Shown piece by piece: positions 21,604-34,974 of a stretch of DNA of 64,000 bases (the stretch's first letter is position 1; every line of letters starts with the position of its first letter). The position numbers and the translations under genes are program-made. Location of the stretch: contig CM060706.1 in NCBI GenBank assembly GCA_030686995.1, forward strand, positions 138,595,005 to 138,659,004. Direction: 5' to 3'. The notes below the pieces were generated by a model. That model did not search any database, was not told the DNA's origin, and was given only the letters and a program-made list of their open reading frames with translations. The stretch comes from Artemisia argyi (lineage: Eukaryota; Streptophyta; Magnoliopsida; Asterales; Asteraceae).

Positions 21604-22645
21604 GGATTAGAACCTTACTCAACCATTAATGATGAATTCAATGACCTTTATCTTGAATGTCCGGTTCTTGATGTCTTAACTCATGCTCCCTACTACAATG
21701 CCCTCTTGTGAAAATAAAAGGAGAAAGTTAAGTTGGGTAAGAATGGGTCCGCTTTTGTTCAAAATAAGCTATCTAAGAAATTAGATGATTCGAGCATATT
21801 TGTTTTACCATGTAGGATTGGGAATTCCAATGCCTATGATACCTTAGCCGACTTAGGAACATGCATCAATATCCTCCTGTTGTCCCTTTATAAGAACCTT
21901 AACTTAGGAAAACTAGAAGCAACGAAATCGGTTATAGGATTGGCGGATGGAAGTGTAGCTCATCCAGTTGGGATACTAAAAGACATGATAGTGCACATAG
22001 ATAGATTGACTATTTTGGCGGATTTCCATGTTGTAGATATTTTAAGTGACATTAAGTGCCCATTGCTTGTTGGGAGAGGATTTTTAGCAACCGCTAGTGC
22101 AATAATAGATTGTAAGATGTCTAAAATAGCGGTAGGAAAAGGATACACTAGGTCGATCTATGATGTCCAAAAGCATAAGTATGATGAAGAAAGGGAAGTA
22201 ATGCCCGATTGGTTAGCTAGGGGATAGGAAACCATCAAGATATGTCCCCCGAATCGATGAAGATTTTATAAGACCTAAATGCCCATTTTTCTTAAAGGAT
22301 GCATTTGTGAAGAATGCATCTTATATGGAACAACAATTTGCTAGCGAAACCGAGATTGACCCATTTGAGGACCCTCTAGTATTTAGGAAGATGATTGAGT
22401 TCCTAGGATTTCTACCAATTAATCTCAAAATGAATAAATGGGGAAAGGAGGATCCGAAAAGTAAATGGAATTGGAATAAGCCACCACAAGATAGGGATGG
22501 TTTGTGGCACATTAAGATGACAATAGTGGATCTCGATGGCCAGAAGTTTGAAAAGTCATACCAAACAAAGCCTACTAAGAGAATATTAAAAGAGAAAATT
22601 GATCCAAAGGATATCCTCAATAAGGAGCTTTCCTACACGAAATAG
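21604..22645 (+). pseudogene. Element D gag-protease relic (retropepsin)
   Basis: The end of gag reads in frame from 21604 (GLEPYSTINDEFNDLYLECP), is broken by stops at 21709 and 21715, and continues into an ORF at 21733-22227. There an aspartic protease is clear: active-site motif ADLGT (D40-G42 of that ORF) and the later LLVGRGFLATASAIID block (residues ~113-128) that forms the second half of retropepsins. A frameshift near 22228 leads to a final segment (22229-22645) ending PTKRILKEKIDPKDILNKE. From memory this resembles the C-terminus of a gag-protease protein widespread in Asteraceae retroelements. The protease would cut the Gag and Pol polyproteins. No RT, RNase H or integrase follows in the window. 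At least two stops and one frameshift make it nonfunctional. Confidence 0.8.
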
Positions 22646-22788
22646 GCCATGACTTTGAGTTTTGCTACAATACTTGTAGATATAGAAAATCGCTTCTTGG
22701 GATGCAACCCAAGCTTTTTAATTGTCTGTTTGTTTGATTTTTATTTTTATTTGTGTCATATATATGTTTGATAAGGGTGTTAAGAAGT

Positions 22789-25175
22789 CGAGCTTTTAAC
22801 GAGCTACTCGAGCTCGTTTAACTCGAGTCGAGCTTGACAATTTTCGAGCTCGAGTCATGCTCAAACAAAATTTAAAGCTCGAATAATTTCACGAGCCGAG
22901 CTTTCAGAACTTATATTTAGCTCGCCTTGTTCGAAAGCTCGTTAAGTTATTCGAGCCGAACAAGCCAAACGAGCTACTCGAGCTAAACGAGCCGAACAAG
23001 CTAATCGAGCTAAATATGTAGTTTCAAAATATTTCAATTATAAATTTTTAATTACTATTAGTATTAGGTTAAATTTAAAACCAAAACTAGCAAGATGTTA
23101 ATCTTCAATCACATCAAAGATCTACACTTTAGTTTATATGTAAAATATACATACAAACTAGTAACAATGGGCTTTTGTTTTTATAGACCCCACATTACCT
23201 TCCTTTTGTTTCACTCATCTAATGTGGATGTGAAATGAAATCCTTTTTCTTTTCTTTTTTCATTCAAGCTGACAAGTATGAATTGAATTCTTAATATGTA
23301 TGAATAAGTTAAATGTGTTAAATAAATTGTTACTCATATATATTCATTGATTATATAATTGTTAATATTAGTTTTATGCTAGTTAAGTGTTTTTATAAAG
23401 AAGTAACTAATATGTTTAATAACCCTTTATCAAATATATAAATTTATTAAATCCAATCATAAATACCACTAAATAAGAATTATGAATCATTAGATGATTT
23501 CAACGAATCTTGCTCGTATGGCTCACGTGATGCTGAGAGTTATATTGAGGTTTTTGTGATTATAAATACAACATATGTATGTATATTGTATATAAACGAT
23601 CCCCTTCTATGATTTTCACGCTTACACATGTGTTATCACATGTGACACATATATATGATACTTAAATATGTATAGACAAATAGACATGTACGTATGAAAG
23701 CCAAATGTGTATGGACACATATGAAATACATAAGTCCGACCAATATTTACATATTTGATATATATACATATGCATAAACTCATTGTGAGGTTGCTAAAAA
23801 CAGTTGGTCCATGGTTCTTAAACGATATAACATAAACAACGTTATCCATGGTTCTTAGACAATAGAACATAAACAACGTTATCATATTCGATCAATCTGA
23901 TGATGAAACACGGAGATTATTGTTGGTAATATTCTTTTAGAAACTCTTATTATGATTTTAGTTATAAACTAACTAACTCTTACACTCGTTTAATTCATGT
24001 TAACTAGTTGAGATATTTATGACAATGGTTTATTGATTATAATCCATTACATGTGAATACAAACATGTTTATGTTAACACATACAATATCTCTCATATGA
24101 GCATTTATACATAAAAACAAGCGCATACATTCTTACATATGATACACACATACATTTATAAGAGACACATGATGATACATAAATACACATTACACAAATA
24201 CTACACATACAAATAACTTATTTGATTCACGACTCAAACAATTCATAATTTACTTGAGCTCATTAAATAATTTATGATCTTGACTCTAGCTCGAATAACA
24301 AAATTTCCTCGACCAATTTCATGAATCGAGCTTACAAAATTATATACTTGGCTATACTTACTCGAAAATCATGTATATAAAAAGAGGTAAAACATATACT
24401 AGGGAATCATAGATGATACAAGTATATCAATTATGTGTTCTTTATGAACCTTAATTCATCATCTATTTTATTCTTTGAGCATCAATTTTTTGTTCTTTTC
24501 TATTATTAGATCAAGTTTATTAACTTTGCTAAGCATAAGTTAATGAAAAAAAAGTTCGTATTTTTAATTAAGAATTATAATTATAATAGAAAATGTAACA
24601 ATATAAAATTTATGTTTTGAAAATTATGTGTAGTAGTTGTATATTGCCTAATCAAAGAAAAAATGTGAAAAGTATCCCACATTGAAAATAATAAGAAAAG
24701 TGAAAAGAGATGGGCACTATAAAACAAAGACCCATTTCATTTTTCATAAACAACCACATGTACTTGAAATTATAAAAAATATAAATATGATTGTTATACA
24801 CTCTTTTGCTTCAAATGCAAACTAGTGTTTATTATAAGTTACATAAACTTTAGTTTAACATTATAAAGTTTTTATAATCGTAAACGAGCTTTCGAGCTCG
24901 AGCTTGAGTTAATAAACGAGCCTTTCAAGTTCGATCTTCTATACGAGCATATTAAGCTTGAAAGTTATTTTATTATAGGATTATAGGAAAAAAAAAGTTA
25001 AAAATTTTAAATGAGCTTCAAGTTCGAGCTCGAACAACAACAAAATATTCGAGCTCGATCTCAAGCCAATTTATAAAATTCTATTTGAGCTCGAGCCGAG
25101 CTCGAGCCGAGCAGTTAATAAACGAGCCTAGCTCGTTTAGGCTAAAACTCAATTCGGCTCGGATGGTTAACACTT
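22789..25175. mobile_element. hAT-like element with CGAGCT-rich arms (~2.4 kb)
   Basis: The ends pair imperfectly (agggtgttaagaagtcgagc versus reverse complement aagtgttaaccatccgagc). Both ~250-bp subterminal regions (22800-23020 and 24880-25165) are packed with CGAGCT/AGCTCG words in inverted arrangement around an AT-rich core with no transposase. I found no convincing 8-bp duplication, so hAT membership rests on architecture alone. Confidence 0.5.
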
Positions 25176-26920
25176 TCATCATCATTGTTTAATCTTTCAT
25201 GGTTTGAATAAATTTGTGAAAATGCTTTATTTTGTTTTTAACCTCGTCTTAATTACATATAAAGGTATTTTACAAAAAGATAAGTGTTGGGAAATTCATA
25301 TTTGTTTAAAAGAATGAATTCAAACATGAAAGTTAACAATTGATGATGAGCATATATTCTATCATATTTGTGTGTTTGTTTAAGTCAAATGCCTATATCG
25401 AGTCACAATAAATATTTATATAATTTCTAGGTTTTAATTATTAGATTTTTCTAGAATTTTTTCCAGAAATAAAATGTAAAAATTATGTTAGGTCAATCCT
25501 AAATGCGTCAGGATTTACGCCCAACGGCATTAGGCACTGTAGCAACAATTTTTCCAGTTTTATTTATTTATTTATTTTTGTGATTCTGTCGAAACTTAAT
25601 TTTGAAAATTTTAATAATTTTTAAATTTCCGGGATACTGTAAACATTTATTTTGTAAGCATTATATCTTATTTGCTTTTTAGGATTTTATTTTATTATAT
25701 ATAGTGTTTACCGCCAATTTTATGAAAGTATATATCAGAAGTGAAGCTTATCTTGTTTATATTCTCGGAGGAGGATTTAACCGTAATTTTACATCTTCCA
25801 TGCCGAGCAAATCAAGGGAGTATTAGTTTCTTTCATCTATTTTATTTTCCCGTTATGATAACTTTTATACCTTTCAAGAATATTGGGGACAATGTTCAAT
25901 TTAAGTGTAGGGAGGGTAAAAATGGGATATCTTAGAAACTATAACTCGCTTGATATTTGTTTTGTTTTCTGGTAATTGTGTAATAAACTAAAAGAAATAT
26001 TTGTAAAGGTGATTTTAGCACCAATTTTAAATTCTTTTATGACATATACGAGTGAAATTTTAGTTTTAATAAGCGTCTCATAGATAGGAATTATATAGCT
26101 AGCACAAAAACCTTACCACTCAAAAATTTTCACCCCAAAATGTGAGGTTATCTTTAAATTGTTAGGAAAAAGCATTTCACCTTTAATGCTTATGAGTGTA
26201 CCGGTAGTATATACATATAGATTCTAGAACTTGTTTTTGTGATGCATCCCGAGATCGCTACTGATACTACACTCGTGTAATTAAGATTTACTAAATGATG
26301 AGAGGCATTATGATAACCCTTGTTTTAAACATGTTTATTATAATTACATTGGCTACACCGGTCAAGTAATTCTCCCACACCCTTGTTATATACTCATTTT
26401 TAGTACAAGATACCCCTAGTACACCCCTTAGAGCCTATCCTTTTCGCGGTTCTCGTGAAATTTCAGTGGATTCTGAAATATTAATGAAAAACATTGTTTA
26501 CAATCCACCCCCAAATGTACACCCAAATCACCTTAGCCTACCTTGTATGCACTTATTTTTAGTGCATTATTATTACAACATATATGTTAATACCTTTGTT
26601 AATTGTCTAGTTGATTACATGATTGCTAAGTTAAGTTATATCATGTAAATACAGTTTTTGGACGATTGAGACTCATGGGTAAAGTACCAGTTATTATGGA
26701 GTAATGGGGAAGACAGTCAAATGTTATTACCCCATATGTACGTTAATGTTTAAGTAATCCACGTATTTTGATCCACTTAATTCGGGTCATTAGTTAGTTT
26801 TAATTATTTTAAAGTTCAAGTGTAGGGATGCAACTATAAATCCCTTTTGTATTGATGTATATTTTGGATGCTAGGGTAAGAGTGTATGAAAAAAAAGAAT
26901 GATAAACAAAAAAAAAAGTA

Positions 26921-27011
<91 letters not shown>

Positions 27012-27563
27012 ACTACCATCCCGTCTTTATTTTTGTTTAAGTCAAGAAAGTGTCGAGAAAAATACAAAAATAGTTAGTAGTTAGTGAGTCGAGTCGAGTC
27101 TTGGCTTAACAACGCCACCTTGTACATGTGATTGACTTAGATAATTGACTTGCCGCCAGTAAAAATTCCCTATATCCAACAAACCGTGTTTTTCATACCC
27201 TTACACCTAATGTTACAACCCTTTAAATGCTCTCTTTGATAGTTTATCCTAGGTACTTACGCCAAAGTGGTAGATGTTTGATCCGTTATCAAGCCTATGG
27301 CAATCTATGTGCTATGACAAGTAGAGAGTGTTTATTTTTCCCGTTTCCATTCATGTTATATAACTTATACACCCGAGAGATGTGAGAATTCAAACACTTA
27401 TTGTGATGTGCTAGTATATAATTTCCATGCTTATTAGGACTATGGTGGAACAAATGTATGTTGTAATTACTTTTAAACCAATGGTAAATGACCTTAACTT
27501 GTAGATTGATTAGATAAAAGCACATTTGCTTGAGGATAAGCAAATCACAAGTGTAGGGATATT
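25176..27563 (+). other. 3' noncoding region of element D
   Basis: No coding ORF recognised. A hairpin GAATATTG / CAATGTTC (about 25879-25898, one G-U pair) is followed by AAGTGTAGGGAGGG (25903-25916). AAGTGTAGGGA recurs at 26819 and at 27549, the last directly before the LTR. Another perfect 7-bp hairpin ATGCACT/AGTGCAT lies near 26548-26568. A (TA)n tract fills 26939-27009. Confidence 0.6.
26939..27009. repeat. (TA)n microsatellite
   Basis: About 35 uninterrupted TA units, preceded by an A-run. ORFs translated from it (Tyr-Ile repeats) are artefacts. Confidence 0.95.
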
Positions 27564-28179
27564 TGATAAGGATTTATTTGATACTTTTTTAAAGGGTCAT
27601 TTAGTCCCAAAAGTCATATGAATATGATCAAATATTGCCCTAAATCGTTTTTTTTGCATTTTAGATATTTGAGACGAGAATTATGAAAATTGGCGTGTTT
27701 TGGACCATAATCGACGAAGAAACAAAGAAAACGACCAAGTCGCGAATCTGTTACGATGGAGACCTGACGGCATCACAACCCACAACCTGACGCCGTCGCT
27801 TGTATTTGAAGACCAAAAATCAGAGCAAAGTTTACACGTGACGGTTCATAAGTTTTATAGAGTGACGACGTCAAGACTTACTTGACGGCGTCAGAGACTA
27901 AAAGGGACGGCATCATGACGGCAAATATCAAAGATGAAACCCTAATTTGAGGCGAGCTGATGGCGTAACAACTTGCAAGTGACGCCGTCACAGTTGTATT
28001 CTTATATATATTTTTCGTATCTTTTTCATTGATTGTAACGTCTAGGTTTAGAGAGCCGAATTTTTGCTACTTTATAAAGGCTTTTACAGCCTTTTTATCT
28101 ATGTTTCATTAAAGATACGCAATTCATTTTTAATCATTCAATACGTCTATGTGTTGTTTGATTGTATGCTTTTCTTTTC
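27564..28179 (+). mobile_element. Element D 3' LTR, first piece
   Basis: It starts tgataagg after the PPT and matches the solo LTR from 16346. It is interrupted at 28179/28180 by element E, whose target duplication ttttc is 28175-28179. Its TGACG-type motifs lie at 27765, 27788, 27863, 27883, 27959 and 27980, followed by a TATA box (tatatata, about 28003). Confidence 0.8.
27765..27990 (+). promoter_or_regulatory. TGACG array of the D LTR
   Basis: TGACGGCATCA, TGACGCCGTCG, TGACGACGTCA, TGACGGCGTCA, TGATGGCGTAA and TGACGCCGTCA occur over 226 bp and end about 13 bp before a TATA box. The words have drifted relative to the solo LTR, but the clustered arrangement is kept. Confidence 0.6.
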
Positions 28180-29810
28180 TGTGAAAAACTAAATGGGGGG
28201 GGGGGGGGGTTGAATAGTTTTCCCTCTTTTTCGTTTATGAAAAGTTTGTTTCAAAATCTTCAATTAAAGTTTAGTATGAAAACAACATATAATCAATATG
28301 ATCAATTATATATGTGTGCTTTTGGATTAGTTTTCAAAACTTAGTTTTATTAAAGGAGCTTTGGTTGATCTTTATGTGAATACGTTTTCCTTTTAAAATC
28401 TTAAAATGTTTTGTATCAAATTATCTATTAAGTTAAACTCAATATGAGAAGTGTGAATAATAATCTATTAGATCATATCATATAGTTATGCATACAATCA
28501 CAATATTAACTTCTATGTACAACACAATCAAAATCACAACTATATAAGCAACAACTAAGACATATAGGCAAGCATAGATGTAAAGCAATAAATGCAAGAA
28601 TAAATGAAAAGAGATAAGAGAAAGGAAATGCAAACCGGACACGATGATTTATAGTTGTTCGGCTACAAGGACACCTTCCTTTCCCTACTCCACTCCCCGA
28701 GTCACCTACTCGAGAGTTTTCTTCACTACTCAACAAGCTCCCTTTTGGCGGAGAAAACTGTGCACAACTTTTGCTTACACCAATTTACGACACTAAGCTA
28801 AATGTCGAGTTCTAATAGTAGCTAGAATCAATCTCACGACATGACTTCGATCACTACACAACTTCTACACGACTTCTTCACGACTTCACGACTTCATCAC
28901 TACTTTACAACTTCTTCTATACTCCACTACTTATTCACACACCTACTTCTTCACAACTACATGACTCCTCCATACTACTACTTCTTCCCACAACTTCTTA
29001 CTCACTCATTGACTCACAACTAAGTAAGATCATATTGATCTACTTATTACATATACATACATAACTCACAACTTTACATCAACACTAACTAGACTCTAAT
29101 ACATCTTTGGCTTTATTATAGGGAGGATTCTTCTCTTGCACTTTGAGTGATGAGGGATTGAATCACTTGAAACAAAAACTAATAAACTTATGATCAAAGG
29201 TTTTAGGAAGATGATTTGAGAGGATTTGGACAGAAAGTTTTAGTGCAAAAGGTGAGGAAAAGTTACAGATTTGAACTAGTATTTATAGGCAAAAGTTTCT
29301 GACACAGGAGCGTGTACCGGCCCCTTTAATTGTATGCCGGCCCCCTTAAAATTAAGGGGACCGCCCTTATAATTAAGGGGGCCGCCCAGACGAAAACGGC
29401 AGTTTTCTTGTCTTTTTCTGAGGAAAGTTTATCTAGTGAGATTTTAAGTGTTTTTGGTTAAAAATTTGAATTCATATATTTATTTTGAATTAAACATTTT
29501 CCTTTAATTACCAAAAGTGTTTTTCAAAAATATATAAGATGTTTATATCATTTTATAAACTTTGTACTGTTTAAATAAAAATTCCTTTGATCATAAAATG
29601 TATTAGACATTTGTTTGTACATACCTTAAGTGATTTTTGAAGCATACTTGAGACGTTGAGATGTCGAGGCTTGTTGACGTATGAAGGCATAGACGAATTG
29701 TGATCACAAGTAACTTAAACCTTTATGTTATATGTTGTAACTTACATCTTTGTCATCATCAAAACATGAAGAGGATGTTTAGATTAAATATCGTAATATT
29801 CATGCCAACA
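28180..29810 (-). mobile_element. Element E 3' LTR
   Basis: 1631 bp, alignable throughout to 36144-37736. It includes a G-run (28195-28209) absent from the other LTR, and a short GC-rich cluster (29308-29395) with CCCTTAATTAAGGG-type palindromes and GGCCGCCC words that also occurs in the partner LTR (37258-37320) and in the interior (35785-35862). Confidence 0.85.
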
Positions 29811-29826
29811 ATCTTCCCCTTTTTGA
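29811..29826 (-). promoter_or_regulatory. Element E polypurine tract
   Basis: Plus strand atcttccccctttttga-like sequence; on the minus strand aaaaaggggaagat directly precedes the LTR start TGTTGG. This is the plus-strand DNA primer site. Confidence 0.75.
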
Positions 29827-32800
29827 TGATGACAAACTATGTAAACTATAACTTATAGTAAAATGTATAAGTTACTTGTTTACACTTCTTCTCCCCCTTT
29901 TGTCAAAGCAAAAAGGTGGACTCCTAGACGAGACTTCAACTAAACTTTAATTCTTGAAATAAAGAGGCGAGCTTGCATCATCGTAAGTGAAGCCTTGATC
30001 ATATCAACCTCTAAAATATAACTCTAGCGAATCCATGGATCAAATAAATTGCAAACTTATAACCTGCATCAAAGGTTAGTTTTATATAGATAGGGATGTA
30101 ATACACATCACCAATGCTCCCCCTTATTTGAGGCATAAAGTAATCAAGCAACGGAAGAGTGCTACAAGGCAAAGTTAGTTGAAAAAGAATGCACATATAC
30201 ATAATGATGATGATAGATATATGCATGACACTTATTGGGGAACAAGATATGGATGTCTAAGGTATATGGACTAAAAATATGACACATGCAATTATTGTTT
30301 TAAAACAACAACCTAAATTCCAAAAAAAAAATAATATGACCAACGCTTAAGACATGACAATGATTAGGACCTAATGCAAAGATTCGACTGAAAGATGCCA
30401 AAAAAAATATATACTCTAAAAGAGTTAAAGAAAAATGAAGATGAGAATGATACGTTCTCTTAAAAAAACGTGGAAAAATGAGGAGGGATGAGTGTGAATG
30501 TAACGGGAAGGTGATGACAAAGGGTTGACAATTATGGTTTAGATTAATATATCGTTTGACAAAGGTGAATGATAGGGAATCATGGGATTTTTAGGTGTTT
30601 TATTGGTTGACGACCGAAGGTGGATGTTTGAAATGAGGTGGTGATGACTTGACAACACTTGAATCTTGGATTTCTTCATTGTGTTCTTCACCTGCTAGAA
30701 AGTGGAAATGATGCATTTCGTAATGAAATTCACTTAGATGAGGTGGTGATAACTCGACAACACTTGAAGCTTGGATATCTTCTTTGTATTCTTCACTTGC
30801 TAGAAAGTTGAAAGGACGCATTTCATAAAGAAATTCACTTGAATATTGACTACATGAACAAACATGTTTATGAGAATATGGATATGACGATTGTCCTTTG
30901 ATTCAAAGAGCGACACAAGGATGAACATGGGTTTGTGTATCATGAGAGACGGTTTGACTTTCAGGTTTTTAAGTTTTGGTGGTGATGACACACTTAGTAG
31001 AATGTAGGAAATGGTTACATGGTTGAATCTTCTTATGAAGATGGGAAATAATGATCAAGTGGAGATGACTAGGTAGAAGCGAAATAGTGATGTTCAAGGA
31101 AGGAATTTCTTGGGTAGGAGGTGGTGGTGATACTTTTGGTGGTAGAGACAATTGTGAGTTGATATATCCATTGATGGATGGAGTGGTGTCATCTTCATTA
31201 GTAAGGTCAATGAAGAGTTGTTTTGGTGGTATGATGACAAGTTTTTGTTGGAGATGGTGGTTCTTGGTGGAGGTGACAAGTGGGTGTTGATATAGTCATT
31301 GATTGATGATGATGATGGTATGGAGGAGGTAGAGGTTCCATGAGTTGATGGTGTTTTGGAAGGTACATTAGGAGCACTAGGAGATGAGCATTGAGGTGGT
31401 GGTGATAGAGTGTTGGTGTTATCTTATGTTAAATCAATGAGGAGTGGTTTAGGAGGTATGATATTGATTCTTGGTTTCTTTGAGGGTATGGAAATTGTGG
31501 ATGACTCGAGATTGGTAGTACGAAGGATGACTCGGTTTTGGGCGTGAGGTAGAAGGATATATGTGAGTGAATGTGATTTCCCTTCCCATTAAATTCATGC
31601 TCATCAGGACATAGAGTGTGACACAAATAAAGACAAACCAACATGAAAACGATAATCTTGACAATGACACGAAGGATGAAGGATAGCATACAAAGAGGTT
31701 TTCCTTAAGGTGGACGAAAGGTTTTTGACATCTATATAATAATAGAGTCATGACTCAAGAAATAGACATGAACAATGAGTGACATTTTAATTTGCATTTT
31801 GCTAATTAAAAATACTTAAACATTTCAGATGAAATATTTAAGTTGTCACATCAACTTAGAAAGGTATTAGATTACAATCTAACTATATCTTGACAAACGA
31901 ATAGATTGTTTGGAAGAAAACAAGATGATGAATAAGGAAGTAAGTATGCATGGAGACTCTAGGACACTTAAGACAGTTTTGAGACTAATATGACCTATCG
32001 GATTGTGACACTAAGGTTATCATGAAATAAGGGTGTAAGATCTAAAGGTAAGAAATATATACCTAGATGAATGAGACATATAGAGTTAAGCATGTAAAGG
32101 CATACAATCAAATCACATAGGAGCAAATAAACATCTAGAAACAACATATATGCGATATGCCATAAATCTAGGAATGAAAGCATCTAATGAGAAGCAAAGT
32201 TCATAAAAGTAAGCTTAGCGTTAGGTATATTTAGGAATAGCAATTTAATGAAGTTATAGAATGAGTATGAGACTATTACTAGTGGTGCTCAATTAAGGCT
32301 AAACACGACCATTTTTACGGGTTACACACACCCAACTTCTCACATAGAAGCAATTCAACCGTTAGGTTAAATTGAGTTTCTAGACAATAGGTTCTCCAGT
32401 AGTCATTATCTTTTTAAAAGAAATTAAATTCCTAAATTTACCTATCGAAGAGTACCAAATATGAAGTTTGCTTGGTTCACTAATGCTTGGCTTAATGTGA
32501 CTCAAATGTCATGTTTTTATGACGTTAAATCTAGATGATATATTTTATTCACGATCCCAATAGAGACGTGTTGAATGTTTAGGTAAGAGTAAATAAAAAG
32601 TTTTAATATTTTGTTCATGATTTACCGGTTGTTTGGTTTTGATGGCATATTATTTGATTTAATAAATGTGCTAGACTTAAGAGTGCACCTTACCATCTCT
32701 TCTTAAATGAATCTCATTAAGATTATTTATTTTAAATTAGTTTGTGATTCTCAAATGATATTAAAACTAGACATTACTATATTCTTAAACAAATATTATT

Positions 32801-33545
32801 TTCTATGATTTTTGCCAATGTTATATATCATACTTTAACTAGTATTTGAAAAAAAAATTACTTGTTTACGGATTGTGAAAAGTTATTTTTCAATTCTAAT
32901 AACTTATATTATTTCAAAAAGGAAAGTGTAGTGCATTATCTTGTAACACAACCATTCATGCTACAAAGAAAATGAAATACATAGAGTATATATTGTGTAT
33001 TATTCTTAAATATGTATTTTATCTTGAAGTGATGATTTTAAGTAGTGTGAGCAAAGTTTACATATGTTGTTAGTTTGCTCGAGGTTGATTTTTCGGATAT
33101 GACACATTTATCCATTGCATTACAATGTAAATTGATTGAATATTTTGGACAAAACATCCAAGTCGTCAATCCTACTTCATTGTATATTTTATGCATGTGT
33201 TAAACATGTTATTCTAATATTTGGAACACAACAATCAGACAAGTAGATTCAATATGACATTATCAACACAAGTGTGAGTTATGATCCAATGCATATTCTT
33301 TTCATCTATAAAGGATGTAAATATTTTCATATCAATCTAGTGTGATTGAGTATGTAGATTCAAGACTATATCTTTTGTTAAAATTTGATGTAATCTTGAG
33401 ACTAAACAAATAGCAATTCAATTTCTTGTCCACACTAAAAAATGTGTCAATTATATTTGATAAATATATCAACCATAATTTGAATAATGAATTGATATAA
33501 TATCAAGATCTTTCTTGCCCCTCACGAACACTCATTTAAAATAAA
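29827..33545 (-). other. Element E interior, no recognisable pol
   Basis: Scattered ORFs under 101 codons, mostly minus strand and Pro/His/Ser-rich (30600-31151, 31094-31751), may descend from one reading frame but match no family I know. A 105-bp direct repeat at 30634-30738 and 30739-30843 encodes, on the minus strand, two versions of a 35-residue unit (EEYKEDIQASSVVELSPPH versus EEHNEEIQDSSVVKSSPPH). Its conservation at amino-acid level hints at past coding. The rest (31800-33540) is AT-rich with nothing recognised. Confidence 0.5.
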
Positions 33546-34708
33546 GAGTAAATTACATGGATGGTCCCTGTGGTTTGTCCAAAATAACAACTTTCGTCCC
33601 TCGAAGTTTAAAGTTGCACTGGTAGTCCCTAAGTTGGTAAACAAATAACACCACCGGTCCTTCAGTTTAACTGTTGTTAAGTAGTTCCATTATAATTTAC
33701 ACTTTAGCCCCTTTGGTTAAATATCGTTGCATCGTTTATCCTTAATAACAAGTGTTGTTTATAATTTAAAGTTTCCATATGTTTTTATCCGTTTTATACG
33801 CTTTCGTCCGTTTTTATACGATTTCTTACGTTTTTATCCATTTTCGTCCGTTTTTATACGTTTTGACCGTTATTATACGTTTTCGTCTGTTTTACGTTTT
33901 ATCCGTTTTCGTCCGTTTTTGTTCGTCTTTACATTTCATCCATTTTCATACGTTTTTATCCGTTTTCATATGTTTTCATCCATTTTTCAAGTTATCATCC
34001 GTTTTTATACGTTTTCTTACATTTTTATTCGTTTTCTCCCGTTTTTATACGTTTTGACCGTTTTATATGTTTTCGTCCGTTTTTCTTACGTTTTCATCAT
34101 TTTTTTTATTTTATTTTTTTAACGTTTTTACCCGTTTTCTTACATTGGCATACGTTTTATCCGTTTTTCTTACATATAAAAATTGATAAAAATGTAAGAC
34201 AACTTACGAAAAACGGCCGAACACGTTTACAAACGGAAGAAAATGTACGAAAACATATAAAAACAGACGAAAACGGATAAAACGTAAGAAAAACGGATGA
34301 AAATGGATAAACATATAAAAATGTAAGAAAACGGGCGAAAACGTATAAAAACGGATGAAAACTTAGGAAAAACGAACGAAAATGTATAAAAATGGTCAAA
34401 AACTTATAAAAACGGACAAAAATGGATAAAAACGTATGAAAATGGACGAAAACGTGTAAAAATGGATAAAAATGTATGGAAACTTTAAATTATAAATAGC
34501 CGTTATTATTAAGGATAAACGATGCAATGATATTTAACCAAAAGGGCTAACGTGCAAATTATAACAGAACTACTTAACACCAGTTAAACCGAAGGACCGG
34601 TGGTGTTATTTTTTTACTAACTTAAGGACTACCAATGCAACTTTAAACTTCGAGGGATGAAAATTATTATTTTGGACAAACCACAGGGACCATCCATGTA
34701 ATTTACTC
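33546..34708. mobile_element. Foldback Mutator-like element (1163 bp)
   Basis: The ends gagtaaattacatggatgg / reverse complement are flanked by a perfect 9-bp duplication taaaataaa (33537-33545, 34709-34717), typical of Mutator-like elements. About 180-bp TIRs carry 'ggtccctgtggtttgtcc' phrases. Inside, a minisatellite of tttttatccgttttcgtccg-like units (33780-34160) meets its inverted version (34180-34490), so nearly the whole element is one inverted repeat. The Phe/Arg/Tyr-rich ORFs are repeat artefacts. Confidence 0.9.
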
Positions 34709-34877
34709 TAAAATAAATAAACATTTTGATAGTGTGTTCCATTAATCATAAGTAAGATTAGTGAATGATTGAAAGTTGACATATTATTTCATGATTGTTA
34801 TATGTTTTGTTTATGTGAAAAACTATTTATTGTTACGTGTAATAAACACACTTAGATTTTGAATTTTTTTTTTCTTT

Positions 34878-34974
<97 letters not shown>

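Larger units (their letters stand above)
21604..27563 (+). mobile_element. Element D internal region, 5' truncated
   Basis: It runs from the gag-protease relic to the PPT-like acaagtgtagggatat (27547-27563) that precedes the D LTR. The sequence 'cttgggatgcaacccaag' (22697 region) and the later 'gaatattggggacaatgttc' hairpin with aagtgtaggg are, from memory, hallmarks of the noncoding part of Athila-like gypsy elements. There is no 5' LTR in place and pol is absent, so D was either non-autonomous or internally deleted. A hAT-like element occupies 22789-25175. Confidence 0.65.

Noticed and set aside
26834..27084. Tyr-Ile repeat ORFs on both strands
   Set aside because: Translations of a (TA)n microsatellite; the same holds for 34823-35032.
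33727..34399. Phe/Arg/Val/Tyr-rich 'membrane protein' ORFs
   Set aside because: Translations of the minisatellite arms of the foldback MULE; frames overlap and mirror each other on the two strands.
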